Shown here: positions 27,443 to 38,672 of the stretch, piece by piece
Layout of the letters: each line of letters opens with the position of its first letter
Numbering within the stretch: position 1 is the first letter of the stretch
Assembly: GCF_025837155.1 (NCBI RefSeq)
Contig: NZ_CP107549.1
Coordinates: 868,001-932,000 of the forward strand
Direction: 5' to 3'
DNA from: Pseudomonas sp. Z8(2022)
GTDB lineage: Bacteria > Pseudomonadota > Gammaproteobacteria > Pseudomonadales > Pseudomonadaceae
Length of the DNA: 64,000 bases
Translations under genes and position numbers: made by a program
Notes under the pieces: generated by a model
What the model was told of the DNA's origin: nothing
Databases searched by the model: none
The model's input: the letters and a program-made list of their open reading frames with translations, nothing else

Positions 27443-27928
27443 ATGCTGATCGCCGCCAACAAGGCCGTCTCCATCGACTATACCCTGACCAACGATGCCG
27501 GTGAGGTGATCGACAGCTCTGCTGGCGGCGCGCCGCTGGTTTATCTGCATGGTGCCGGCAACATCATCGTCGGCCTGGAAAAGGCCCTGGTCGGCAAGAA
27601 GGCCGGTGACGACGTGGAAGTCTCCGTCGAGCCGGAAGAAGCCTACGGCGAATACAGTGCCGAGCTGGTCGCGACCCTGAGCCGCGCCATGTTCGAAGGC
27701 GTCGACACCCTGGAAGTGGGCATGCAGTTCCACGCTTCCGGCCCGGACGGCAGCATGCAGATCGTCACCATCCGCGATATCGACGGCGACGACGTGACCG
27801 TCGACGGCAACCACCCGCTGGCCGGCCAGCGCCTGAACTTCAAGGTCAAGGTGGTCAACGTGCGCGATGCCAGCGAAGAGGAAGTGGCGCACGGCCATAT
27901 CCACGGTGAAGGTGGTCATCACCACTGA
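27443..27928 (+). CDS. slyD: FKBP-type peptidyl-prolyl isomerase SlyD
   Basis: A cytoplasmic prolyl isomerase and chaperone of 161 aa. Seen: the FKBP half-domain opening (AVSIDYTLTNDAGEVID), the inserted-in-flap domain around residues 70-120 (EPEEAYGEY), and a short His-rich tail, HGHIHGEGGHHH. The tail can bind Ni2+ or Zn2+, as in E. coli SlyD, though it is shorter here. SlyD aids hydrogenase maturation in E. coli; in Pseudomonas a general folding role is likelier. The start at 27443 follows AAAGGT. Confidence 0.92.
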   Translation: MLIAANKAVSIDYTLTNDAGEVIDSSAGGAPLVYLHGAGNIIVGLEKALVGKKAGDDVEVSVEPEEAYGEYSAELVATLSRAMFEGVDTLEVGMQFHASGPDGSMQIVTIRDIDGDDVTVDGNHPLAGQRLNFKVKVVNVRDASEEEVAHGHIHGEGGHHH

Positions 27929-27992
27929 TTGATCCAGGCGACTTGCGGTCGTTCTTTTCGGGCGAACCGCTGCTAAGCTCAATCATGCGATC

Positions 27993-28016
27993 AAGGCGCC
28001 TCAGGGCGCCTTTTTC
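27993..28016 (+). terminator. Intrinsic terminator after slyD
   Basis: AAGGCGCC and GGCGCCTTTTT pair around a short loop, 65 bases after the slyD stop and ahead of the glutathione peroxidase gene. Confidence 0.85.
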
Positions 28017-28078
28017 ATGCGTCGCAACCGGCGGGGCGGCTTGGCCCTGCTGCACTGGATTCGCTGAGGAAGTTCGTC

Positions 28079-28564
28079 ATGAGTGCCTTTCACGATCTCA
28101 ATCTGCGTGCGCTGGATGGCCAGGAACTGCCATTGGCGCCCTACAAGGGCCAGGTGGTGCTGGTGGTCAACGTCGCCTCGAAATGCGGCCTTACGCCTCA
28201 GTACGCCGGGTTGGAAAAGCTCTATCAGCAATACAAGGGCAATGGCTTTACCGTACTCGGTGTGCCCTGTAATCAGTTCGCCGGCCAGGAGCCGGGCAGT
28301 GAGGACGAGATCCGCTCGTTCTGCAGCCTCAACTATGGTGTGACCTTCCCGTTGGGAAGCAAGCTGGAGGTCAACGGCCCCGGTCGTCATCCGCTGTATC
28401 GCCTGCTGGCAGGCGAGGGTGCGGAGTTTCCCGGCGACATCACCTGGAACTTCGAGAAGTTTCTGGTCGGTCAGGACGGCCGTGTGCTGGCGCGCTTCTC
28501 GCCGCGCACCACGCCGGACGATCCGGCCCTGATCCAGGCCATCGAAAAGGCGCTCGGTCTCTAG
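28079..28564 (+). CDS. Glutathione peroxidase family protein
   Basis: A thiol peroxidase of 161 aa reducing H2O2 and organic hydroperoxides. Seen: the peroxidatic Cys36 in NVASKCGLTPQY, a second block VPCNQFAGQEPG with the catalytic glutamine, and WNFEKFLV with the conserved Trp and Asn. It uses Cys rather than selenocysteine; bacterial members often draw electrons from thioredoxin. GAGGAAG precedes the ATG. Confidence 0.93.
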   Translation: MSAFHDLNLRALDGQELPLAPYKGQVVLVVNVASKCGLTPQYAGLEKLYQQYKGNGFTVLGVPCNQFAGQEPGSEDEIRSFCSLNYGVTFPLGSKLEVNGPGRHPLYRLLAGEGAEFPGDITWNFEKFLVGQDGRVLARFSPRTTPDDPALIQAIEKALGL

Positions 28565-28696
28565 GCCTTGGCTCCTGCGCGCTCGATCCGGGGCGCAGGG
28601 GGAGGCTAAACGGCCAAATCCACGGTCATTTCCTTCCGTACTCTTGTTCGCAGGGCCGCCCGGTTGCTTAATCGGGCGATTGCCCAGGAGTACGTC

Positions 28697-29434
28697 ATGA
28701 CCAGCTTTCCCAACGAGCAAACACCTGCCATGGCCTCGCCGGCCGAGTTGCGTGCCCTGATCGAGAGCCGCCGCGCGGTGCGTCGTTTCACCACCGAGCC
28801 GGTGCCGGACGCGGTGATTCGCGATTGTCTGGAGCTGGCCGTGCTGGCGCCGAGCTCCTGCAACCTGCAGCCCTGGAGTTTCCAGGTGATTCGCGATGCC
28901 GCTCTGCTGGCGCAGTTGCACCCTGTATGCATGAGCCAGAACGCCGCCCGCGCGCCCCTGATCATTGCCGTGCTGGCGCGTCCGGACACCTGGCGTCAGG
29001 CCTGTCGCAACGTCATCGAACACTGGCCTGAGGCCGAGGTGCCGGCAAGGATCCGCAGCTTCTACAGCAAGACCGCACCCTTTCAGTACAACCAGGGGCC
29101 ATTGGGCCTGCTGGGGTTGTTCAAGCGGCAGCTGGTGCGCCTGCTGGGGCTGCGCAAGCCGCTGATGCGCAAGCCCAACAGCAAGGCCGACATGCGCCTG
29201 TGGGCAGTGAAGTCCACCGCGCTGGCGGCGCAGAATCTGATGCTGGCGTTTCAGAGTCATGGCTATGCCACCTGTCCGATGGAAGGCTTCGATGAGGTGC
29301 GCCTGCGCCGCGTGCTGGACATTCCGCGCCAGGCCATCCCCATCATGCTGCTGGCCGTCGGGCGGCAGGGCGAGAAGGGCGTGTACAACCCGCGCCTGCG
29401 TTTTCCGCTGGAGCAGCAGGTCACCTGGCTGTAA
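28697..29434 (+). CDS. Nitroreductase family protein
   Basis: A flavin-dependent oxidoreductase of 245 aa. Seen: the FMN-binding RRAVRRF opening, APSSCNLQPWSFQVIRD, and the conserved C-terminal ATCPMEGFDEVRLRRVL and LLAVGR. Family members reduce nitro groups, quinones or other substrates with NAD(P)H; the physiological substrate is unknown. The start at 28697 follows CAGGAG. An N-terminal extension of about 20 residues precedes the core. Confidence 0.9.
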   Translation: MTSFPNEQTPAMASPAELRALIESRRAVRRFTTEPVPDAVIRDCLELAVLAPSSCNLQPWSFQVIRDAALLAQLHPVCMSQNAARAPLIIAVLARPDTWRQACRNVIEHWPEAEVPARIRSFYSKTAPFQYNQGPLGLLGLFKRQLVRLLGLRKPLMRKPNSKADMRLWAVKSTALAAQNLMLAFQSHGYATCPMEGFDEVRLRRVLDIPRQAIPIMLLAVGRQGEKGVYNPRLRFPLEQQVTWL

Positions 29435-29440
29435 GCAGGT

Positions 29441-29454
29441 TTGACCTGGATCAA
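29441..29454. promoter_or_regulatory. Possible Anr/Dnr (FNR-type) box
   Basis: TTGACCTGGATCAA matches TTGAT-N4-ATCAA at nine of ten positions, with the commonly tolerated TTGAC half. It lies seven bases after the nitroreductase stop and ten bases before the clpB -35 element, a setting where it might tune clpB. Confidence 0.3.
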
Positions 29455-29464
29455 ATGGCCTCGT

Positions 29465-29493
29465 CTTGAATACGGCGTAATCGTCCTTATCTA
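29465..29493 (+). promoter_or_regulatory. Sigma32-type heat-shock promoter of clpB
   Basis: CTTGAA, then 14 bases, then CCTTATCTA, compared with the consensus CTTGAA-N14-CCCCATtTA. It is about 75 bases before the clpB start. The same spacing occurs before grpE and dnaK in this window. Confidence 0.7.
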
Positions 29494-29565
29494 GTCTTCA
29501 TCTCGGCGGGTGTCGTTATTCGGGGTTCTTTTTTCCCGGCCCGCTCTTCTGGAGGAAGGACATTT

Positions 29566-32130
<2,565 letters not shown>

Positions 32131-32149
32131 TCGGATGCTGCGTAAACAC

Positions 32150-32176
32150 CAAGGCCCGCCAAATTGGCGGGCCTTT
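32150..32176 (+). terminator. Intrinsic terminator after clpB
   Basis: AAGGCCCGCC and GGCGGGCCTTT pair around a five-base loop with a short T-rich tail. Confidence 0.88.
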
Positions 32177-32182
32177 GCTTTT

Positions 32183-32228
32183 GTAGCCCGGATGAAATCC
32201 GGGAAATCGGTGTCAGGCGCCGGGCTAC
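32183..32228. repeat. REP-like palindrome
   Basis: GTAGCCCGG (32183-32191) pairs with CCGGGCTAC (32220-32228), with an inner CCCGGAT/ATCCGGG pairing. The GTAGCCCGGATGAAATCCGGG-type core is typical of Pseudomonas repetitive extragenic palindromes. Confidence 0.75.
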
Positions 32229-32233
32229 GGGCT

Positions 32234-32282
32234 TGTGGGAGGGACTTCAGCCGCGACCGTCGCCGCTAAAGCGCCTCCCACA
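32234..32282. repeat. Second REP-like palindrome, TGTGGGAG type
   Basis: TGTGGGAGG (32234-32242) pairs with CCTCCCACA (32274-32282). The internal CTTCAGCCGCGA resembles the common Pseudomonas extragenic repeat family. It sits between the converging clpB and dld genes. Confidence 0.75.
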
Positions 32283-32315
32283 GTGGAGGCTGTTCGCCCG
32301 TGATTACCCCAGTAA

Positions 32316-34046
32316 TCAATGCTCCTGCCCGCAACAGCCACCCCAATGCTTCTTCTTCGAGGTATGGCCGATGCCCGGGTTGAAGGTGTTGGTCGGATCC
32401 AGCTCGCGGTAGAAACCGGCCAGTGCAGGTTTGGCCACGTACAGATGGCCCACGTTGTGTTCGGCCGGGTACTCGGCGCGGCGCTCGTCCAGCAGCTTCC
32501 ACATCTGGTGCTCCATCGCGATCGGGTCATTGCCCTTCTTGACGATGTAGTCCTGATGGAACACATGGCAGAAGAAATGCCCGTAGTAGAGCTTGTGGAT
32601 TATCTGCTCTTCCATCTCCTGCGGCAGCGTCTCGACCCAGTCGCGATCATTGCGGCGCAGGGCGATGTCCAGCGCGAGGATATCCTCGACGCTGCTGCGG
32701 TGCGCCTCGCGGTAGCGGATCGCTGCGCCGGCAACGGCGAAGCGATGGAGGAACGCCTTGCGCCCTTCCTCTGCGTCGCACTCGAAGTAGCTGCCGCTGG
32801 CGCTGTTGCCAAAGTAATCGCTGAGGAAGGCGCGGGTCTGCTCCAGGGTATCGTTGGACACCCGCACCAGCAGGTGATGCTCGAAGCGGTCACGGTACTC
32901 GCGCATGCGCGCCGGCAGGTGGCTGGGTAGCAGGTTCATCAGCGCCTGGATCACCTTGTCGGTGATGCCACGCAGGCCGAAGCGCTCGAAGAATCCGTCG
33001 ACCCGGCTCTTCATGGCGAAGGCGGCCGGCACCCTGGCCGTGCCGAACCTGTCGATCACCAGGAAGGTGTCCTTGCCGTATTTTTCACCGATATCGAAGG
33101 CGGTGCGATGGATGTACTCGCCGGCGATCGGCAGGCGCGGCAGCTTGGCCAGCAGATGACGGCGCACTTCGGTCAGGTCGTGCGGATCGTTGCTGCCGAT
33201 GTAGAACACCGTGCTGGGCTCCTTGGGGAAGGTGTCCAGACGTACGGCGAACAGGCACAGCTTGCCGGCCGAACCGGAGGCTTCGAACAGGCGCGAAGGG
33301 TCGGCGTTGAAGCGGGCCGGAGTGTCGGCGTCGACATCGCGGACGTGCTCGCCGTAGCGGGCGTCGGAGGCCTTGGCCGTTTCTTCGTTGCGCACCTGTT
33401 GCGGCGTGTAATCACCGTTCTGCAGGCGGGTGAGAATTTCTTCCGGGGTGTTGCCCAGATCGATTCCCAGGTGATTGACCAGCTCCAGCGAGCCGTCATC
33501 CTTCACTTGCGCGTACAGCGCCAGCTCGGTGTAGGCCGGGCCGCGGCGCACCAGAGCGCCACCGGAGTTGTTGCAGATGCCGCCGAGTACCGAGGCGCCG
33601 ATGCAGGACGAGCCGATCACCGAATGCGGTTCGCGATTCAGTGGCGCCAATGCCTGTTCCAGGCGGTCGAGGGTGGCGCCGGGCAGGCATACCACCTGCT
33701 GGCCGTCGTTGATCAGCTGTACGCCGGTGATGCGCAGGGTGCTGATCAGTACGATCTCGCGGTCGTAGTCGTCGCCATCGGGGGTCGAGCCACCGGTCAG
33801 GCCGGTGTTGGCTGCCTGCATGATGACGATGCGGTCGGCCGCGACCGCCGCCTGCAGGACGCGCCACTGTTCCAGCAGCGAGCCCGGGCGCACCACCGCC
33901 AGCACGTTGCCTTCACCGGTGCGATGGCCCTTGCGAAAGCGCCGTGTCGATTGCTCATCGGTCAGCACGTGGCTGGCACCGACGATCTGGCGCATTTGCC
34001 CCAGCAGAGTGTCACGGGTGACAGAGGTGGGGACGGCGGCGGTCAT
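32316..34046 (-). CDS. dld: Quinone-dependent D-lactate dehydrogenase
   Basis: A membrane-associated flavoenzyme of 576 aa oxidising D-lactate to pyruvate and passing electrons to quinone. Seen: an FAD-binding half with MQAANTGLTGGSTPDGD and GSSCIGASVLGGICNNSGG, a middle capping/membrane-binding region, and a C-terminal His-rich end (HWGGCCGQEH). The layout and length match E. coli Dld (571 aa). It is the last gene of lldP-lldD-dld, four bases after lldD. P. aeruginosa has an equivalent gene often named lldE or dld. Confidence 0.94.
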   Translation of the reverse strand: MTAAVPTSVTRDTLLGQMRQIVGASHVLTDEQSTRRFRKGHRTGEGNVLAVVRPGSLLEQWRVLQAAVAADRIVIMQAANTGLTGGSTPDGDDYDREIVLISTLRITGVQLINDGQQVVCLPGATLDRLEQALAPLNREPHSVIGSSCIGASVLGGICNNSGGALVRRGPAYTELALYAQVKDDGSLELVNHLGIDLGNTPEEILTRLQNGDYTPQQVRNEETAKASDARYGEHVRDVDADTPARFNADPSRLFEASGSAGKLCLFAVRLDTFPKEPSTVFYIGSNDPHDLTEVRRHLLAKLPRLPIAGEYIHRTAFDIGEKYGKDTFLVIDRFGTARVPAAFAMKSRVDGFFERFGLRGITDKVIQALMNLLPSHLPARMREYRDRFEHHLLVRVSNDTLEQTRAFLSDYFGNSASGSYFECDAEEGRKAFLHRFAVAGAAIRYREAHRSSVEDILALDIALRRNDRDWVETLPQEMEEQIIHKLYYGHFFCHVFHQDYIVKKGNDPIAMEHQMWKLLDERRAEYPAEHNVGHLYVAKPALAGFYRELDPTNTFNPGIGHTSKKKHWGGCCGQEH

Positions 34047-34050
34047 TGGA

Positions 34051-35190
34051 TCAACGCTCCTTTACCAGCAGGTCCGAGGTGATCTCGGCGATGGACTTGG
34101 CACCGGTCAGGACCATGGCCACCCGCATTTCCTTCTCGATCAGGTCGAGCAGGTTGCTCACGCCGGCACCGCCGGCAGCGGCCAGGGCATAGAGGAAGGC
34201 GCGGCCAAGCAGCACGGTGTCGGCGCCGAGGGCGAGCATGCGTACCACGTCCAGACCGGTACGGATGCCGGAGTCGGCGAGGATCTTCAGATCACCCTTG
34301 ACCGCGTCGGCGATGGCCGGCAGGGCGCGGGCGCTGGACAGCACGCCATCGAGCTGACGACCACCATGGTTGGAGACGATGATGCCGTCCGCGCCGAAGG
34401 TCACGGCGTCGCGCGCGTCTTCGGGGTCGAGGATGCCCTTGATCACCATCGGGCCATCCCAGAAGTCGCGGATCCATTCCAGGTCCTTCCAGGAAATCGA
34501 CGGGTCGAAGTTGGCGCCGAGCCAGCCGATGTAGTCGGCCAGGCCGGTCGGATTGCCGCGGTAGGCGGAGATGTTGCCCAGGTCGTGCGGTTTGCCCAGC
34601 AGGCCGACATCCCAGGCCCACTGCGGGTGAGTCATGGCCTGCAGCATGCGTCGGAACGGCGCGTTCGGGCCGCTCATGCCGGAATGGGCGTCGCGATAGC
34701 GCGCGCCGGGTACGGGCATGTCCACGGTGAACACCAGGGTCGAGCAGCCGGCGGCCTTGGCGCGCTCCAGGGCATTCTTCATGAAGCCGCGGTCTTTCAG
34801 CACATAGAGCTGGAACCACATCGGCCGGTTGATGGCCGGCGCCACTTCTTCGATAGGGCACACCGAAACGGTCGACAAGGTGAAGGGGATTCCCTTGGCA
34901 TCGGCGGCCTTGGCAGCCTGAACTTCACCGCGGCGGGCGTACATGCCGGTCAGACCGACTGGCGCCAGGGCCACCGGCATCGACAGCTTCTCGCCGAACA
35001 GCTCGGTCTCCAGGCTCAGGTCGGACATGTTTTTCAGCACACGCTGGCGGAGGGCGATATCCGACAGGTCGGCCACGTTGCGGCGCAGGGTGTGTTCGGC
35101 ATAGGCACCGCCATCGGCGTAGTGGAACAGGAAGGGAGGCAGCTTGCGTTGAGCGGCGGCGCGGTAGTCGGTAGAGGCAGAAATGATCAT
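34051..35190 (-). CDS. lldD: L-lactate dehydrogenase, FMN-dependent
   Basis: A respiratory L-lactate:quinone oxidoreductase of 379 aa at the inner membrane. Seen: the active-site histidine His275 in [12 protein letters not shown], an FMN-contact stretch [21 protein letters not shown], and the N-terminal [14 protein letters not shown] of the alpha-hydroxyacid oxidase family. His275 is the same position as in E. coli LldD. It is the middle gene of the lactate operon; an 86-base gap with a hairpin separates it from lldP. Confidence 0.96.
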   Translation of the reverse strand: MIISASTDYRAAAQRKLPPFLFHYADGGAYAEHTLRRNVADLSDIALRQRVLKNMSDLSLETELFGEKLSMPVALAPVGLTGMYARRGEVQAAKAADAKGIPFTLSTVSVCPIEEVAPAINRPMWFQLYVLKDRGFMKNALERAKAAGCSTLVFTVDMPVPGARYRDAHSGMSGPNAPFRRMLQAMTHPQWAWDVGLLGKPHDLGNISAYRGNPTGLADYIGWLGANFDPSISWKDLEWIRDFWDGPMVIKGILDPEDARDAVTFGADGIIVSNHGGRQLDGVLSSARALPAIADAVKGDLKILADSGIRTGLDVVRMLALGADTVLLGRAFLYALAAAGGAGVSNLLDLIEKEMRVAMVLTGAKSIAEITSDLLVKER

Positions 35191-35238
35191 GGGCTCATCC
35201 TGTTGCTGAAAAGGGGAAAGCGTAGCCTGACGGCAAGA

Positions 35239-35257
35239 GCCCCGGCGTGGCCGGGGC
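35239..35257. repeat. GC-rich hairpin between lldP and lldD
   Basis: GCCCCGGC and GCCGGGGC form a perfect 8-bp stem with a three-base loop. On the lld-coding (minus) strand there is no U-tract, so it is not a strong terminator. It more likely sets relative message stability of lldP and lldD. Confidence 0.6.
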
Positions 35258-35276
35258 GCTTTTCGTGTGGCGAGGG

Positions 35277-36968
35277 TCAGTGCACCAGCGGGTCGCTGAC
35301 TCCCAGCACATAGATCGCGATCATTGCGATGATTCCGGTGAACAGCACGTAGTACAGCGTCGGCCAGATGGTCTTGCGCAGGGTACTGCCTTCGCGGCCG
35401 AGCAGGCCAACGGTAGCCGAAGCGGCGACCACATTGTGGATCGCCACCATGTTGCCGGCTGCAGCGCCCACGGCCTGAACCGCGACGACCAGCGCGCTGG
35501 AGATACCCAGGCTGCTGGCGACGCCGAACTGGAACTGGCTGAACATCATGTTGCTGACGGTGTTGGAACCGGCGATGAAGGCTCCCAGCGCACCGATGCT
35601 CGGCGCCAGCAGCGGGTAGATCCCGCCGACACTGTCGGCCACCCAGTGGGCCATGAGGATCGGCATGCTGGCCAGCTCGGCACCGTTGACGCCGGAGTTG
35701 ATCAGGATGCGCACCATCGGCACGGTGAATAGAAGTACGAAGCCGGCACTGAGCAGTACGCTGGAGGATTCCTTGACCGCCTTGCCCAGATCACGAGCCT
35801 TCATGCCATGCAGGAAGAACGTGGCCAGGACCACGGCGATGAGAATACCGCCGGGCAGATAGAGCGGCTGGAAGTTGGCGCTGACGCCGGCTTCGCCGAG
35901 CAGGTCGGGGAAGTTCACCACTACCGCTTTCAGGGCGTTGCCGACCTCCGGGAAGACGCGGCTGACAACCAGCAGGGCGCCGACCAGTACGTAGGGCAGC
36001 CAGGCGCGCAGTGCGCTCATCGGCTTGGCGGTCAGCTCGTCCAGTTTCATCTCGACGGTGCCCAGCCACTCGCTCGGCCACTTGTCGGCTGGTGCGAAGT
36101 CCCAGGTCTTCTTCGGCACCAGGAAGCCGAAGCGTGCGGCGCTGGTGACGATCGCCAGGCCGATCAGCCCGCCCAGCAGCGACGGGAATTCCGGACCGAG
36201 GAATAGGCCGGTGAAAACGTACGGCACGACGAAGGCCAGGCCGGCGAAGATGGCGAACGGCAGCACTTCCAGGCCGGCTTTCCAGCTTTTCTCCTGACCG
36301 AAGAAGCGGGTCAGCATCATCGCCATGATGGTTGGCATGACCACGCCCACGATGGCGTGGATGATCGCCACTTCACTGGTGATCAGTTGCATGAACTGCG
36401 CCCAGGACGAGCCCTGTTCCACCAGTTGTGCACCGATGGTGGCGGTGTCCAGGCCGGTGTTGATACCGACGATGATTGGCGTGCCGACGGCGCCGAAGGA
36501 TACTGGCGTGCTCTGTACCAGCATGCCCATCAGCACGGCGGCCATGGCCGGGAAGCCGATGGCAACCAGCAGCGGCGCGGCGATGGCCGCCGGAGTACCG
36601 AAGCCCGAGGCGCCCTCGATGAAGCAGCCGAACAGCCAGCCGATGATGATGGCCTGGATGCGGCGATCAGGGGTGATGGTGGTGAAGCCGGCGCGAATCG
36701 CGGTGATGCCGCCGGAGTGCTTGAGGGTATTCAGCAGCAGGATCGCACCGAAGATGATCCACAGCAGACCCAGGGTGATCAGCAGACCCTGCAGGGTGGA
36801 GGCGAGAACCCGGTTCAGGGTCATGTCCCAGGCGAACAGGCCGACTGCGGCAGTAAGCAGGTAGACAAGCGGCATGGCGTGCTTGGCCGGCCAGCGCAGA
36901 CCGATCAGCAGGATGGCAGCCAGCAGGATTGGCGAGAACGCCAGCAGGGCGAGAATTCCGTTGGACAT
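35277..36968 (-). CDS. lldP: L-lactate permease
   Basis: An inner-membrane lactate:H+ symporter of 563 aa with about a dozen hydrophobic segments. Seen: the family stretch [33 protein letters not shown], and the C-terminal [15 protein letters not shown] block with [16 protein letters not shown]. It also takes D-lactate and glycolate in relatives. It is the first gene of the operon, divergent from lldR, with the LldR operators in between. Confidence 0.96.
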   Translation of the reverse strand: MSNGILALLAFSPILLAAILLIGLRWPAKHAMPLVYLLTAAVGLFAWDMTLNRVLASTLQGLLITLGLLWIIFGAILLLNTLKHSGGITAIRAGFTTITPDRRIQAIIIGWLFGCFIEGASGFGTPAAIAAPLLVAIGFPAMAAVLMGMLVQSTPVSFGAVGTPIIVGINTGLDTATIGAQLVEQGSSWAQFMQLITSEVAIIHAIVGVVMPTIMAMMLTRFFGQEKSWKAGLEVLPFAIFAGLAFVVPYVFTGLFLGPEFPSLLGGLIGLAIVTSAARFGFLVPKKTWDFAPADKWPSEWLGTVEMKLDELTAKPMSALRAWLPYVLVGALLVVSRVFPEVGNALKAVVVNFPDLLGEAGVSANFQPLYLPGGILIAVVLATFFLHGMKARDLGKAVKESSSVLLSAGFVLLFTVPMVRILINSGVNGAELASMPILMAHWVADSVGGIYPLLAPSIGALGAFIAGSNTVSNMMFSQFQFGVASSLGISSALVVAVQAVGAAAGNMVAIHNVVAASATVGLLGREGSTLRKTIWPTLYYVLFTGIIAMIAIYVLGVSDPLVH

Positions 36969-37088
36969 CGGGACTTACTCCACACGAGCGCGCGCTTGGC
37001 GCGGCAGGGATGAGGCGTTATCGAAAAGACTTGCAGCGCATAGGGCTGTCATGGCTAGACCTCGATGGTTTGTTGTTTTTATTGGCTT

Positions 37089-37105
37089 AATTGGTAATAC
37101 CAATT
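37089..37105. promoter_or_regulatory. LldR operator 1
   Basis: AATTGGTAATACCAATT is a 17-base palindrome with the core TGGT-N3-ACCA, the FadR-subfamily GntR operator type. It lies 121 bases from the lldP start and 159 from the lldR start. Confidence 0.8.
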
Positions 37106-37237
37106 TACAAAACAGCGGGCTCAGGTTAAAAGTTGCTCAGTAGGCTGTCAAATCGAGATGCTAAGACTTTGGTCGTATAGTGCCGGCTTGTTCAGTCAGA
37201 GAGGGCGCTATAGGCTTGCGCGATGAATCTTTGGGCC

Positions 37238-37248
37238 TGGTCAAACCA
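37238..37248. promoter_or_regulatory. LldR operator 2
   Basis: TGGTCAAACCA has the same TGGT-N3-ACCA core. It lies 15 bases before the lldR start codon. Centre-to-centre distance to operator 1 is 146 bases, close to 14 helical turns, which would allow looping. Confidence 0.7.
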
Positions 37249-37263
37249 ATGGAGAGGCGGCTG

Positions 37264-38031
37264 ATGGAAGTAGGTCTGGTGCGGCAGCGTCGTCTCTCGG
37301 ATGACATCGTCGCGCAACTGGAAACCATGATTCTCGAGGGCACCTTGCGTGCCGGTGAGAGGCTACCCGCCGAGCGGGCGCTGGCGGAGCAGTTCGGTGT
37401 TTCCCGTCCGTCCCTTCGTGAAGCCATCCAGAAACTGGTGGCCAAGGGGCTGCTGATCAGCCGCCAGGGTGGCGGCAACTATGTGGCCGAAACACTTGGC
37501 TCGACCTTCAGTGACCCGTTGCTGCAGTTGCTGGAGAACAAGGAGGATGCGCAGCGCGATCTGCTGGAGTTTCGCCATACGCTGGAAGGCTCCTGCGCCT
37601 ACTACGCGGCCCGGCGCGCGACCGAAATCGACCGGCAGCGCCTGACCGAAGCGTTCGAGGCCCTGCAGGATTGCTATGCGCGGGCCGGCAAGGTGACGCG
37701 CGCGGAGGAGGGCGCAGCCGATGCACGCTTCCATCTGGCGATCGCAGAGGCCAGCCACAATGCCGTGCTGCTGCACACCATTCGCGGCCTCTTCGACCTG
37801 CTCAAGCGCAACGTGGTGACCAACATCGGCGGCATGTATGCCCAGCGTGAAGAGACGCGCGACATGCTGATCCGTCAGCACCGCGCGCTCTACGAGGCGA
37901 TCATCGAGGGGCGTGCCGAGGACGCCCGCGAGTTGTCCCAGCAGCACATCGACTACGTGCAGGAAGTGCTCTCGGAAGTACAGCTGGAAGCGCAGCGGCT
38001 GGCCCGGGCTCAACGCCGGCAGAGTCTTTGA
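37264..38031 (+). CDS. lldR: Lactate-responsive GntR/FadR-type regulator LldR
   Basis: A 255-aa repressor or activator of the divergent lldP-lldD-dld operon. Seen: an N-terminal winged helix with ERLPAERALAEQFGVSRPSLREA (about residues 34-56) and an all-helical FCD ligand domain whose His residues near 145-195 would bind a metal and lactate. The start MEVGLVRQRR follows GAGAGGCGG; the longer frame would run over operator 2. Order and content match the P. aeruginosa lactate locus. Confidence 0.93.
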   Translation: MEVGLVRQRRLSDDIVAQLETMILEGTLRAGERLPAERALAEQFGVSRPSLREAIQKLVAKGLLISRQGGGNYVAETLGSTFSDPLLQLLENKEDAQRDLLEFRHTLEGSCAYYAARRATEIDRQRLTEAFEALQDCYARAGKVTRAEEGAADARFHLAIAEASHNAVLLHTIRGLFDLLKRNVVTNIGGMYAQREETRDMLIRQHRALYEAIIEGRAEDARELSQQHIDYVQEVLSEVQLEAQRLARAQRRQSL

Positions 38032-38062
38032 GCGGAGCCGGGCGTCTGCCGCCGGTGTGGCG

Positions 38063-38545
38063 TCAGTCGTCCTTGCCCTTGCTGCGCATGGCGCGCTGCA
38101 CTTCGCGGTTGGCGTCGCGCTCTTTTTCGACGTGACGCTTGTCGAAGTCCTTCTTGCCCTTGGCCAGGGCGATCTCGCACTTGACCAGGTGCTGCTTCCA
38201 GTACAGCGACAACGCCACGCAGGTATACCCCTTCTGCTGCACGGCGCCGAACAGCTTGTCCAGCTCTCGCCGGTTCAGCAGCAGCTTGCGTGTACGGGTC
38301 GGGTCGGCGATGACGTGGGTGCTGGCGGTCTTCAACGGGGTGATATGCGCCCCCATCAGCCAGGCCTCGCCGTCCTTGAGCAGCACGTAGCTGTCGACCA
38401 GTTGGGCCTTGCCGGCGCGCAGGCTCTTAACTTCCCAGCCGGCCAGGGCGACGCCCGCCTCGAACTTCTGTTCGACGAAGTAATCGTGCAGCGCTTTTTT
38501 GTTCAGCGCGATGGTGCCTTGAGGATGTTTCTTTTGCTTAGCCAT
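38063..38545 (-). CDS. smpB: SsrA-binding protein SmpB
   Basis: A 160-aa RNA-binding protein that delivers tmRNA to stalled ribosomes. Seen: the opening [39 protein letters not shown], and the basic C-terminal tail that enters the decoding centre (rich in Lys/Arg, ending MRSKGKDD). The tmRNA gene is not in this window. The start codon at 38545 precedes MAKQKKH, the normal N-terminus. It converges on lldR and is divergent from the Na+ symporter. Confidence 0.97.
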   Translation of the reverse strand: MAKQKKHPQGTIALNKKALHDYFVEQKFEAGVALAGWEVKSLRAGKAQLVDSYVLLKDGEAWLMGAHITPLKTASTHVIADPTRTRKLLLNRRELDKLFGAVQQKGYTCVALSLYWKQHLVKCEIALAKGKKDFDKRHVEKERDANREVQRAMRSKGKDD

Positions 38546-38672
38546 AGGGCGCGCATTATAGGGAGTCGCCCGCGTCGGCGCCATGGGGCGTTGCCGAGCC
38601 GAACTTGAGCCCATGCCGTTAATCTCCGACAATGCGCGATCTTTTTTCCCGCAGTTCGGGGTCTTGGCCGCA

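Noticed and set aside
32301-32318. TGATTAC/GTAATCA inverted repeat over the dld stop codon as a terminator
   Set aside because: The stem is only 7 bp and AT-rich, with no U-tract downstream on the dld strand.
38546-38672. tmRNA (ssrA) beside smpB
   Set aside because: The 127-base gap is too short and lacks a tRNA-like acceptor or tag-reading frame.
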